Assembly (NCBI GenBank): GCA_963783855.1
Contig: CAWAPE010000004.1
Location: forward strand, 124,001-188,000
Length of the DNA stretch: 64,000 nt
Source: JAKAGZ01 sp963783855
GTDB lineage: Bacteria > Bacteroidota > Ignavibacteria > Ignavibacteriales > Ignavibacteriaceae
Direction: 5' to 3'
In this document: positions 17,543 through 24,928 of the stretch, piece after piece
Position numbering within the stretch: position 1 is the stretch's first letter
How the letters are laid out: every line of letters begins with the position of its first letter
Translations under genes and position numbers: made by a program
The notes under the pieces: generated by a model
Told to the model about the DNA's origin: nothing
Database searches by the model: none
Seen by the model: the letters and a program-made list of their open reading frames with translations, nothing else

Positions 17543-18406
17543 CTAAATTTTCAAATTAATTTTTCTGAGTGAAAACAAACTAACAATAAATCCGAGAAAG
17601 GGACCAAGCAAAAGAATCCCAGCAAGATAAGTATGGTCTTTAAATTGCCTCACGCTCTGCACACCCAGTAAAGTATCAAAATAATGAATCATCACAAGGA
17701 AAAGCCCGAGCGCAATAATGCTTGCAAAAAAACCGATCAATACCCCGTTTAGAATAATCGGCATTTTGATAGTTGATAATTTTGCACCAACAAGTTTCAT
17801 TGTTTCCATTTCTTCATATTTGGAATTTATTATCAACTTAACTGTACTAAAAACCACGTAAAGAGAAATCAGAAACAGAATGCCTGTAATTACAAAAACA
17901 TATTTTTTTGCTTCATTCACATAAGAAAGAATTTTATATACAAACTCCTGCTGAAATGATACTTCTTCTACCCCGCTTATTTTTTTTAAGTCTGATATTA
18001 CTACGTTCAATGTATCTTTCTGGACATAATCACTTTTAATAGAGACAGTAAATGATGCCGGCAGCGGATTATAATCAAGAATTTTTCTGAAGTCCTCGCC
18101 GGTTTCCCTGATGAAATTTTCTGCTGCTTTATTTTTATCAATATATCTTGCCGATCTAACATATTTTTCCGCAGAAATTTTCTTTCCAATATTTTTTGCC
18201 TGGGCATTTGTTACAGCGTCTTTAAGAAAGACATTGATGTTTACAGTTTCTTTCAGTCTGTTTTGAAAAATGTTTGACAATTGAAGGATTACAACTGAAG
18301 CAGCAATAAGAAGTACAGAAATACTTGTTGAAGTGAGCGACAGGAAAAAGGAAGACTTTGCTCTTCCTATTAATTTTAATGATTCTTTAATCCAGAAAAT
18401 CAGCAT
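17543..18406 (-). CDS. ftsX: Cell division ABC-transporter permease-like FtsX
   Basis: 287 residues. Topology is that of FtsX: a cytoplasmic N-terminus, one helix (about 23-45), a periplasmic domain (46-165), and three more helices (about 170-195, 220-243, 258-280). FtsEX couples ATP hydrolysis to septal peptidoglycan hydrolase activation. SSFFLSLTSTSISVLLIAAS and the later VFSTVKLIINSKYEEMETM are FtsX-like landmarks. No ftsE gene is adjacent, so the ATPase must be elsewhere. The upstream lipoprotein ends 16 bp before it. Confidence 0.88.
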   Translation of the reverse strand: MLIFWIKESLKLIGRAKSSFFLSLTSTSISVLLIAASVVILQLSNIFQNRLKETVNINVFLKDAVTNAQAKNIGKKISAEKYVRSARYIDKNKAAENFIRETGEDFRKILDYNPLPASFTVSIKSDYVQKDTLNVVISDLKKISGVEEVSFQQEFVYKILSYVNEAKKYVFVITGILFLISLYVVFSTVKLIINSKYEEMETMKLVGAKLSTIKMPIILNGVLIGFFASIIALGLFLVMIHYFDTLLGVQSVRQFKDHTYLAGILLLGPFLGFIVSLFSLRKINLKI

Positions 18407-18422
18407 AAATAATTATTTTGTT

Positions 18423-18932
18423 TTAGAAATTTGATTCATCCCGCCAATTTGTAATCGTCCATTTTTTGGTCTCAGGATTCCGACTCAGGTTCATATTTAC
18501 CCTTCCATCAATTCTCACAACATCAGTCGGATTAAATGTAATGGTTAAATTAAATCCGCGAACAATGTTGGCAGTTAATGAATCTTTGCTCGATAATATA
18601 ATATTATTCCAGATCAAATCTAACCTTTGAGTATTCTGGAATAAACCATAAGTTGTTTTCATCTCCTCGTCTCTTCCCCAGGTTACATCAAATCCCTGAT
18701 CATAATCACGATAGGAAAAATTAAAATCGCTGCTAATAAGTTTGCCATAAATACTTGTATCCTGAAACGTATATGCATACTGAAAATTTTTAAATACGCC
18801 GTCCGTTGTGGTAAGATCAGAAAGAGCTGAGCCTGAGCTCTGGCTAGAAAAATCGAGTGACGGCGCAAAAGGATTTTTACACCCTGTAAACAAAATTAAG
18901 ATTATAAAAAAATATTTTGATAATCTTTTAAT
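18423..18932 (-). CDS. Lipoprotein of unknown function, probable ATT start
   Basis: About 169 residues if started at the ATT codon at 18930-18932. That start gives a complete lipoprotein signal, (M)KRLSKYFFIILILFTGC, with lipobox LFTGC. GGGAG lies five bases upstream, and the start overlaps the previous gene's stop as ATTAA, as coupled ATGA starts do. The nearest conventional start (TTG at 18893) would begin inside the signal and leave no lipidation leader. The mature part (FKNFQYAYTFQDTSIYGKL..) looks like a small NTF2-like or beta-rich domain and is related in style to its upstream neighbour. Function unknown. Confidence 0.6.
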   Translation of the reverse strand: MKRLSKYFFIILILFTGCKNPFAPSLDFSSQSSGSALSDLTTTDGVFKNFQYAYTFQDTSIYGKLISSDFNFSYRDYDQGFDVTWGRDEEMKTTYGLFQNTQRLDLIWNNIILSSKDSLTANIVRGFNLTITFNPTDVVRIDGRVNMNLSRNPETKKWTITNWRDESNF

Positions 18933-19500
18933 AAAGTCTCCCTTTTAATTCACTCCAGCTTGGAAGATTACTGTTTTTTGTATCCTGCCAATAATAAATT
19001 ACCCAGACCGCCCTTGAATCGCGAACCATATTAAATCTTAATTCTCCCTGGTAATTTTGCGGTATCTCAGAAGAATTAGACGGCACATTTAGAAAATAAC
19101 TCGCACTGTAAAACAAGCTGTCGCCCTGGGGACTTGATGATTCATTGGACAAAGTTAACGTAATTGCAATATTTTCGTCAACTTTTGTCTTCAAATTATT
19201 AAAATATTGCTCTTCGTTAGAGACTCCCCAATTATCGGATAGCGAAGGAAACTGCGAAGAAGCGGAACTGGAAGCCGAGAATTTAAATTCCCTGTTTGTG
19301 AATGATGGACTGGCAAAGGAAGCCAGATAATTTTCTGTACTTTTGTCCTTTATGGAATTGATAAGATTTGAGATCAGAATTTCGGGAGTTACTGCCTGTT
19401 GATAATCGGCTCTTGGCTGGTCCGGCGGTTGTGCATCTCTGACGCTAAATAAATCGCATCCTGCGATTAATGTTAATAATATCAGAGAAATAAATTTCAT
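18928..19500 (-). CDS. Lipoprotein of unknown function
   Basis: 190 residues with a lipoprotein signal, MKFISLILLTLIAGC (lipobox LIAGC). The mature part is serine-rich (SASSSASSQFPSLSD around 75-90) and ends WVIYYWQDTKNSNLPSWSELKGRLY. It reads like an envelope protein with an NTF2-like fold. Its start overlaps the methyltransferase stop by 4 nt, and its stop overlaps the next lipoprotein start, so all three are translationally coupled. I do not recognise a family. Confidence 0.6.
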   Translation of the reverse strand: MKFISLILLTLIAGCDLFSVRDAQPPDQPRADYQQAVTPEILISNLINSIKDKSTENYLASFASPSFTNREFKFSASSSASSQFPSLSDNWGVSNEEQYFNNLKTKVDENIAITLTLSNESSSPQGDSLFYSASYFLNVPSNSSEIPQNYQGELRFNMVRDSRAVWVIYYWQDTKNSNLPSWSELKGRLY

Positions 19501-20231
19501 TTTTTGGAGATAATAATTATTCTTTGAGATTTTTCTTCATCAAAATCTTCGCCTTCAAATCCGCCCAAAATATGTTTAATTTTTAGTCCAGCATTTTCAA
19601 TTGCTGAGACCAGTTCATTCTTATTATACATTCTAACTGATTCACAGAAACTTTGTTCGCTGCCATTCTTCCTGATTATAATATCTTTTATTACCCTTTT
19701 ATTTTCGATGTGACGCTTTTGAATCAATTTAAGATTATTTAATTCATCAACTGATTCTTCAACGAGATTTTCTTTTACGAAGTTTGAATTAAAATAATCA
19801 AGAACGAAATATCCATCTTTCTCAAGTTGCGAATAAGCAATATCAAATAACTTGAAATTTTCTTCATCATTCTCAAAATATCCGAAGCTGGTAAACAGGT
19901 TAAGAATCAGGTCGAATTTTTTATCAGTTGAGAAATACCTGATATCTGATTTTATAAAGTCAATGTTTATCTTATTTTCTTCAGCAGTTTTTTTTGCAAC
20001 CTGTAGTAGCTTATCGCTTAAATCAACTGCAGTAACCTGATATCCTTTCTGTGCAAATAATAATGCGTGTCTTCCGGCTCCGCATGCAAGATCAAGTACA
20101 TTACCTTCCTGTGGTATGCTGATAAATTTCAATAATAAATCAACAAGTTGTTTTGCTTCAGCTTCGTTTCTGTGCCTGTAAACATTCAGATATTCTTCTG
20201 TATTAAACCAGTCTTCAAACCATTCTTTCAT
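19497..20231 (-). CDS. Class I SAM-dependent methyltransferase
   Basis: 244 residues with a Rossmann methyltransferase fold. Motif I is VLDLACGAGRHALLFA (about 42-57), motif II VTAVDLSDKLL, and motif III FDLILNLFTSFGYF. The substrate cannot be told from sequence; the family includes small-molecule and cofactor methyltransferases. The ATG overlaps the recR stop (TAATG), and the stop overlaps the next lipoprotein, so it belongs to the ybaB-recR operon. Confidence 0.82.
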   Translation of the reverse strand: MKEWFEDWFNTEEYLNVYRHRNEAEAKQLVDLLLKFISIPQEGNVLDLACGAGRHALLFAQKGYQVTAVDLSDKLLQVAKKTAEENKINIDFIKSDIRYFSTDKKFDLILNLFTSFGYFENDEENFKLFDIAYSQLEKDGYFVLDYFNSNFVKENLVEESVDELNNLKLIQKRHIENKRVIKDIIIRKNGSEQSFCESVRMYNKNELVSAIENAGLKIKHILGGFEGEDFDEEKSQRIIIISKK

Positions 20232-20827
20232 TACAATTCAATTCTTCCTGAAACCGCTCTTCCAATTGTTGCCTCATCTGCAAATTCAAGATCACCACCT
20301 ATAGGTAATCCTCTTGCAATTCTTGAAACTTTTATATTAAGAGGTTTTATAAGCCGGGCAAGATAAAGAGCAGTTGTTTCTCCTTCAGTATCGGGATTTA
20401 TTGCAAGTATAATTTCTTTTATATCTTCGTTTTCAAATCTTTTTAAGAGCTCTTTTATTTTTAGAGCATCGGGCCCAACACCAGATAAAGGAGAAAGTAC
20501 TCCGCCCAGGACGTGATAAAGTCCGTTAAATTCGTGGGTTCGTTCGATTGCGATTACATCGCTGGCTTCTTCAACAACACAAATAACGCTCTTATCTCTT
20601 TTTTCGCTCTTGCAAACATTGCACAATTCTTCTTCTGATAAATTATAACAACGTGAGCAAAATCTTAACTTAGTTTTGAGATTTTCTATGGCTTGAATAA
20701 AACCAGCAACCTGCCCTGAATCACTTTTTAGCAGGTGTAATGCCAGACGCTGTGCGGTTTTTTTTCCAATGCCCGGCAGTTTGCTTAGTTCTTCTATCGC
20801 TGCTAATAATGGTTCGGCTATTTGCAA
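20231..20827 (-). CDS. recR: Recombination mediator RecR
   Basis: 198 residues. RecR works with RecF/RecO to load RecA on gapped DNA. The N-terminal helix-hairpin-helix (LSKLPGIGKKTAQRLALHLL, about 15-34) is followed by a four-cysteine zinc site (Cys57, Cys60, Cys69, Cys72) and a Toprim domain with VVEEASDV and NPDTEGE. The start is TTG at 20827, two bases after the ybaB stop. The ybaB-recR order is the common bacterial arrangement. Confidence 0.95.
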   Translation of the reverse strand: MQIAEPLLAAIEELSKLPGIGKKTAQRLALHLLKSDSGQVAGFIQAIENLKTKLRFCSRCYNLSEEELCNVCKSEKRDKSVICVVEEASDVIAIERTHEFNGLYHVLGGVLSPLSGVGPDALKIKELLKRFENEDIKEIILAINPDTEGETTALYLARLIKPLNIKVSRIARGLPIGGDLEFADEATIGRAVSGRIEL

Positions 20828-20829
20828 GT

Positions 20830-21159
20830 TTATAATCCCGGAATGTTCATACCAGGAGGAATCATTCCTTTAGTAACTTTTCCTAATTCTTCATCTGCCA
20901 TTTTTGATGCAGATTCAAGAGCCTTGTTAACAGCAGCAACTACAAGGTCTTCCAGAATTTCTTTCTCATCCGGGGTAATTACCTGCGGATCGATTTCAAT
21001 TGAGACAATTTCCTTACTTCCGTTAGCTGTGGCCTTAATCATGCCGCCGCCAGCCTCTTCAGATACGGTTTTACCTGCTAATTCGCCCTGTACTTTCTGC
21101 ATCTCTTCCTGCATTTTCTGTACCTGTTTCAACATACCCTGCATACCGCCTTTCATCAA
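20830..21159 (-). CDS. ybaB: YbaB/EbfC family nucleoid-associated protein
   Basis: 109 residues. It has the Met/Gln-rich N-terminal helix (MLKQVQKMQEEMQKVQGEL) and the conserved core SIEIDPQVITPDEKEILEDL, ending in GMIPPGMNIPGL. It forms a tweezer-like dimer that binds DNA. AGGAGG lies upstream of the ATG. It leads the operon with recR. Confidence 0.93.
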   Translation of the reverse strand: MMKGGMQGMLKQVQKMQEEMQKVQGELAGKTVSEEAGGGMIKATANGSKEIVSIEIDPQVITPDEKEILEDLVVAAVNKALESASKMADEELGKVTKGMIPPGMNIPGL

Positions 21160-21296
21160 GATCCTCCTGTTTGCTAAATATTTCTTAAATAAAATTGTGC
21201 GTTTATTTTAATTTTCGTGCAAATATAATATATTCAATTGACTTTGTATAGCTAATTTTTATAATTTCTCAACTAAAATTTTTCTACAGGGCAATT

Positions 21297-21995
21297 TTGG
21301 CAAAGAAAACACAATCCTCAAACGAAATGCATCTTAAAAAGGAAATTCCTTTAGATGATCAAAATTACATTCTTCAGGAATACCCGGATTATTACACCAA
21401 TGGCGGAGCAAAGAAGATAAAAGTTAAAGATTTGGGCGAAAAATTCGCTTCTATAAATTCTTTCTTTATGGATTATTTGAAGGGATACCATATTCCCGCA
21501 GGTTTTGTCAATACTCACGATAAAAACTCACTAACATTTATCAAACACGACAGATTCCCGTTTTATGTAAAAATATTAAATCTTGTCGATAAAAGGACTG
21601 CAAAGATTTTTTCAAAAAAAGAAGGTGAAGCTCTTCAGCTGCCAATTATTGAGTTTCATATGGGGGAAGGAAAAGATTCCTTAGTTTCAGAAAGTCACTT
21701 AATTTCATTTGAACTTTGTTCTGTTGAAGATTTAAAAATAATCAGCAGAATTTGTTCTAAAGTAAATGCCGTTCTCAGATCATTTTTTGAAAGAAGAGGC
21801 GAAACTCTTGCAGAAGTAAATTGCAGTTTCGGTAAAAGTGACAATAAAATTTTACTTGTAGATGATTTTACTCCTAAAAGTCTTAAAATTATTCCACTCT
21901 CCCCGGACAATAAATGGGTCAGTCCTTATAAATTTGATACTGCAGCTACTATCCGAAAATACACTGACCATTTATTCACATTAATGAGTTCATAA
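21297..21995 (+). CDS. Divergent SAICAR synthetase-like protein (PurC superfamily)
   Basis: 232 residues, close to the short bacterial PurC length. The order of landmarks is PurC-like. These are an early Lys-rich GGAKKIKV near 36-43, SINSFFMDYLKGYHIPAGFV (compare the 'N.iSa.lf..L...GI.th' helix), an 'IEF' near 120, and VNAVLRSFFERRGETLAEVN followed by FGKSDNKILLVDDFTP. The last matches 'lvDfKlEFG...g.i.LaDEiSPD'. Sequence conservation is weak and several usual residues are changed, so activity is uncertain. purS and purQ lie downstream on the same strand, which supports a purine role. The start is probably TTG at 21297. Confidence 0.55.
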   Translation: MAKKTQSSNEMHLKKEIPLDDQNYILQEYPDYYTNGGAKKIKVKDLGEKFASINSFFMDYLKGYHIPAGFVNTHDKNSLTFIKHDRFPFYVKILNLVDKRTAKIFSKKEGEALQLPIIEFHMGEGKDSLVSESHLISFELCSVEDLKIISRICSKVNAVLRSFFERRGETLAEVNCSFGKSDNKILLVDDFTPKSLKIIPLSPDNKWVSPYKFDTAATIRKYTDHLFTLMSS

Positions 21996-21998
21996 AAA

Positions 21999-22652
21999 AT
22001 GTTTACAAAATACGGATATGTAACTCTTGGAATTATTTCCATACTGGTTTTTGCTGTTATCTGCCTGGCGTTTTTTGTGCAGAATATTTATGTAAAATAT
22101 TTCCTGCTCATCCTTTCAATATTCTTCCTTGTATTTTCGCTTTATTTTTTCAGAGATCCCGACCGGACTACACCAAAAATTGGAAATGCTGTTTTTTCCC
22201 CTGCCGATGGCAGAGTGCTGTTTGTAAAAGATGTTTTTGACAATAAATTTATAAACGGAAAGGCAAAACAGGTTTCCATTTTTATGTCGCCTTTGAATGT
22301 ACACGTAAACCGTTTTCCGATTGATGGAACAATGGCAATGGTAAAATACATTCCCGGTAAGTATATTGCAGCATTCGAAGATAAAGCTTCTGAAGAAAAT
22401 GAGAGAGCGGAATTTGGAATCGAAAGTAAATTCGGTAAAGTGTTCTACACGCAGGTTGCCGGATTTATTGCACGCAGAATTATTTACGAAGTAAATGAAG
22501 GTGATACGGTTACTGCCGGTAGAAGATTTGGAATGATAAAATTCGGAAGTCGTGTTGATGTAGTGGTGCCTGAAAATTGCACTGTAAAAATAAAAAAGGA
22601 CGATGATGTAGTTGCCGGAGAAACGGTACTTTTTGAATTTCCAGAAAAATAA
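21999..22652 (+). CDS. psd: Phosphatidylserine decarboxylase proenzyme (short form)
   Basis: 217 residues. It decarboxylates phosphatidylserine to phosphatidylethanolamine and uses a pyruvoyl group made by self-cleavage. Two N-terminal membrane helices (about 8-30, 33-48) precede FFRDPDRTTP and the SPADGRV segment. MSPLNVHVNRFPIDG and the cleavage-site region KFGSRVDVVVP (Gly-Ser) are diagnostic of the psd-A/short family. Its TAATG overlaps the pssA start, so precursor supply and decarboxylation are coupled. Confidence 0.93.
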   Translation: MFTKYGYVTLGIISILVFAVICLAFFVQNIYVKYFLLILSIFFLVFSLYFFRDPDRTTPKIGNAVFSPADGRVLFVKDVFDNKFINGKAKQVSIFMSPLNVHVNRFPIDGTMAMVKYIPGKYIAAFEDKASEENERAEFGIESKFGKVFYTQVAGFIARRIIYEVNEGDTVTAGRRFGMIKFGSRVDVVVPENCTVKIKKDDDVVAGETVLFEFPEK

Positions 22653-23371
22653 TGAGAAAATTAAGACCAACAGCTTCAGTTATTCCGAACTTATTCACGG
22701 CGATGAATATGTTCTGCGGATTTTTATCGATAATAAACGCAAGCCAGGGGAAATATTTATACGCCTCGTGGCTGATAATTGTCGCGGCAATTTTTGATGC
22801 TCTCGATGGAATGGTAGCAAGGCTCACAAACAGCAGCAGCGCGCTGGGCGTTGAGCTTGATTCACTTTCCGACCTGATCAGTTTCGGCGCAGCTCCGGCA
22901 TTCCTTGTTTATTCTACTTACCTGTTTCAATTTAATGCATGGGGAATAATCGTCAGCTCACTATTGTTGATTGCCGGCGGATTCAGGCTTGCAAGGTTTA
23001 ACGTGCAGTTAATCGGATTCGATAAAGCATTTTTCAAAGGTCTGCCTATTCCTTCATCTGCTTTAACTGTCTCAACGTTCATTCTAACTTTTTATGAAAA
23101 AGGAATTGGCTATCCTTCTCCGCAGGATAAATTCATCATTCCCATGGTTTTAATTCTTTCCTTTTTAATGGTGAGCCGGATAAAATATGATACTTTTCCA
23201 AAACTTACCTTCTCGGGAATTAAAGAAAAGCCATATATTTTTATCATTTTATTCCTTTGTTTAATTGCAGTTATCGCTACCTCCGGTAAAGCCCTCTTCT
23301 ACATCTTTGTTTTATTTATTCTATTTGGTATTTTTCGGCATATTTTTTACTGGATTTCCAGAAAAAGTTGA
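22652..23371 (+). CDS. pssA: CDP-diacylglycerol-serine O-phosphatidyltransferase
   Basis: 239 residues, about seven or eight membrane helices. It transfers phosphatidyl from CDP-diacylglycerol to serine. The CDP-alcohol phosphotransferase motif is complete: Asp49, Asp52-Gly53, Ala56-Arg57, Gly66, Asp70, Asp74 within FDALDGMVARL and GVELDSLSD. The N-terminus SVIPNLFTAMNMFCGF is typical of the class II PssA seen in Bacillus and Bacteroidota. It pairs with psd to make phosphatidylethanolamine. Confidence 0.93.
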   Translation: MRKLRPTASVIPNLFTAMNMFCGFLSIINASQGKYLYASWLIIVAAIFDALDGMVARLTNSSSALGVELDSLSDLISFGAAPAFLVYSTYLFQFNAWGIIVSSLLLIAGGFRLARFNVQLIGFDKAFFKGLPIPSSALTVSTFILTFYEKGIGYPSPQDKFIIPMVLILSFLMVSRIKYDTFPKLTFSGIKEKPYIFIILFLCLIAVIATSGKALFYIFVLFILFGIFRHIFYWISRKS

Positions 23372-23411
23372 CCGTACCCGCATTTCTAATTTTAATTTAT
23401 CAGGTGATATT

Positions 23412-23663
23412 TTGTATAAAGCAAAAGTATTAATCAAGAGAAGACCTTCTATTTTAGATCCCCAGGGCAAAGCTGTCGAAAAAGGTGCCCAGCATCTCGG
23501 TCTTAATAATATCAAAGACACGAGAATAGGAAAATTTATTGAGTTTACTGTAGACACCGCCGACAAAAATTCGGCTGAAAAGGAAGTAAAAGAGTATTGC
23601 GCAAAATTACTTGCAAACCCTATAATGGAAGATTTTGAATTTACACTGGAAGAAATGAAATGA
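23412..23663 (+). CDS. purS: Phosphoribosylformylglycinamidine synthase subunit PurS
   Basis: 83 residues, the usual PurS size. MYKAKVLIKRRPSILDPQG and the later VDTADKNSAEKEVKEYCAKLLANPIMEDF are characteristic. PurS bridges PurL and PurQ in the FGAM synthase complex. The start is TTG at 23412 with AGGTGA upstream. A longer frame from 23265 overlaps pssA and is rejected. ATGA overlap with purQ indicates coupling. purL is not in the window. Confidence 0.92.
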   Translation: MYKAKVLIKRRPSILDPQGKAVEKGAQHLGLNNIKDTRIGKFIEFTVDTADKNSAEKEVKEYCAKLLANPIMEDFEFTLEEMK

Positions 23664-24358
23664 AACCTAAATTCGGAGTAGTAATTTTCCCGGGATCAAA
23701 TTGCGACTATGACGCATATTATGTTTTAAAGAAGATTTACAATTATGAAGTGAATTTTTTGTGGCACAAAGAAACAGATCTGAAAAATGTAGATGTTGTA
23801 ATTCTGCCCGGTGGATTTTCTTACGGAGACTATTTAAGATCGGGATCAATTGCAAGATTCTCCCCCATCATGAATTCCGTGATAGATTTTGCCAATAAAG
23901 GCGGTCACGTACTTGGAATATGCAACGGTTTTCAGATATTACTCGAAGCAGGACTGCTCCCCGGTGTTCTCTTGAAAAATAATTCTCTACAATTTGTATC
24001 CAAAGATGTTTATCTTACTGTAGAAAATAATAATACGGTTTTTACGAAAGAGAATAAAAATAACGAAGTTTTGAAAGTTCCCATAGCGCACGGCGAAGGT
24101 AACTATTTTACAGATGAAGACACATTAAAATCGTTGATTGACAACAACCAGATTGTCTTTAAGTATTGTTCGCCCGTCGGGAAAGTTGAAGAGGGATTTA
24201 ATCCCAACGGTTCGCTTAAAAATATTGCGGGAATAATTAACAAAGACGGAAATGTTCTGGGAATGATGCCGCATCCTGAAAGGGCATCTGATCCGATTTT
24301 AGGAAAAACCGACGGCAAACTTATTTTTGATTCGATTGGTAAGTATATTTTTAATTAA
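23660..24358 (+). CDS. purQ: Phosphoribosylformylglycinamidine synthase subunit PurQ (glutaminase)
   Basis: 232 residues. This class I glutamine amidotransferase delivers ammonia to PurL in purine synthesis step 4. The catalytic triad is Cys88 (LGICNGFQIL), His205 and Glu207 (MMPHPERASDP). The N-terminus GVVIFPGSNCDYD is the family signature. Its start overlaps the purS stop by 4 nt. Confidence 0.96.
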   Translation: MKPKFGVVIFPGSNCDYDAYYVLKKIYNYEVNFLWHKETDLKNVDVVILPGGFSYGDYLRSGSIARFSPIMNSVIDFANKGGHVLGICNGFQILLEAGLLPGVLLKNNSLQFVSKDVYLTVENNNTVFTKENKNNEVLKVPIAHGEGNYFTDEDTLKSLIDNNQIVFKYCSPVGKVEEGFNPNGSLKNIAGIINKDGNVLGMMPHPERASDPILGKTDGKLIFDSIGKYIFN

Positions 24359-24369
24359 AAGGTGATAAA

Positions 24370-24558
24370 ATGTTTGGAAATTTAGGCACGGGCGAAATCA
24401 TAATTATTGCGCTCGTTATTCTTGTTTTGTTTGGAGCCAAAAAAATTCCTGATCTTGCACAGGGACTCGGAAAAGGTATTAAAGAGTTCAAGAAAGCAGT
24501 TAAAGATGTAGAAGAAGATGTAAAAGATGATAGCTCGGATAAAAAATCCGATAAATAA
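24370..24558 (+). CDS. tatA: Sec-independent translocase component TatA (copy 1)
   Basis: 62 residues: a short N-terminal membrane helix (IIIIALVILVLFG), the FGAKKIPDLAQGLGKGIKEF amphipathic helix with its conserved FG and P, and an acidic tail. TatA oligomers form the pore for folded proteins. AAGGTGA precedes the ATG. It lies 11 bp after purQ and may be read from the same transcript. Confidence 0.93.
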   Translation: MFGNLGTGEIIIIALVILVLFGAKKIPDLAQGLGKGIKEFKKAVKDVEEDVKDDSSDKKSDK

Positions 24559-24641
24559 ATGAGATTAGCGGCTTTTTGCGGAAACTTTATTCTGATATTT
24601 TCTGTTTAAGCCGTGGTAAATAAATATTAACAGGTGAAGAA

Positions 24642-24836
24642 ATGTTTGAAAATATAGGTGGTGGAGAATTAATTATTATCCTGATCGTAGTGATAGTTCT
24701 CTTCGGTGCAAAGAAAATTCCGGACCTGGCACAGGGCCTCGGAAAAGGTATTAAAGAATTTAAAAAAGCCGTTAAAGATGTTCAGGACGATATTTCAGTC
24801 GATTTAAACGATAACGACAAAAGCAAAAAGAAATAA
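24642..24836 (+). CDS. tatA: Sec-independent translocase component TatA (copy 2)
   Basis: 64 residues and nearly identical to copy 1 through the hinge and amphipathic helix, but with a different membrane-helix sequence (ELIIILIVVIVLFG) and tail. AGGTGA lies upstream of the ATG. It is a tandem duplicate separated by 83 bp. tatB or tatC is not seen nearby. One copy may act as TatE or TatB. Confidence 0.93.
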   Translation: MFENIGGGELIIILIVVIVLFGAKKIPDLAQGLGKGIKEFKKAVKDVQDDISVDLNDNDKSKKK

Positions 24837-24870
24837 AGTAATTTTTAGTTTTAACAGCTTGTTTCATTTC

Positions 24871-24896
24871 AACTGCTTCTCCAAGGGGAAGCAGTT
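24871..24896 (+). terminator. Intrinsic terminator after the tatA pair
   Basis: AACTGCTTC pairs with GAAGCAGTT around an 8-nt loop, followed by TTAC after a short T-run. It separates the tatA pair from gatA. Confidence 0.6.
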
Positions 24897-24928
24897 TTAC
24901 ATTTCAGGGAATAATAAAAGGGATTTAC

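Noticed and set aside
22116..22670. Open frame of about 184 codons opposite psd
   Set aside because: It lies entirely antisense to psd/pssA, has no recognisable domain and a composition typical of a reversed coding frame.
23265..23411. Longer purS reading starting inside pssA
   Set aside because: PurS is normally about 80 residues; the TTG at 23412 has AGGTGA upstream and gives the family's exact N-terminus.
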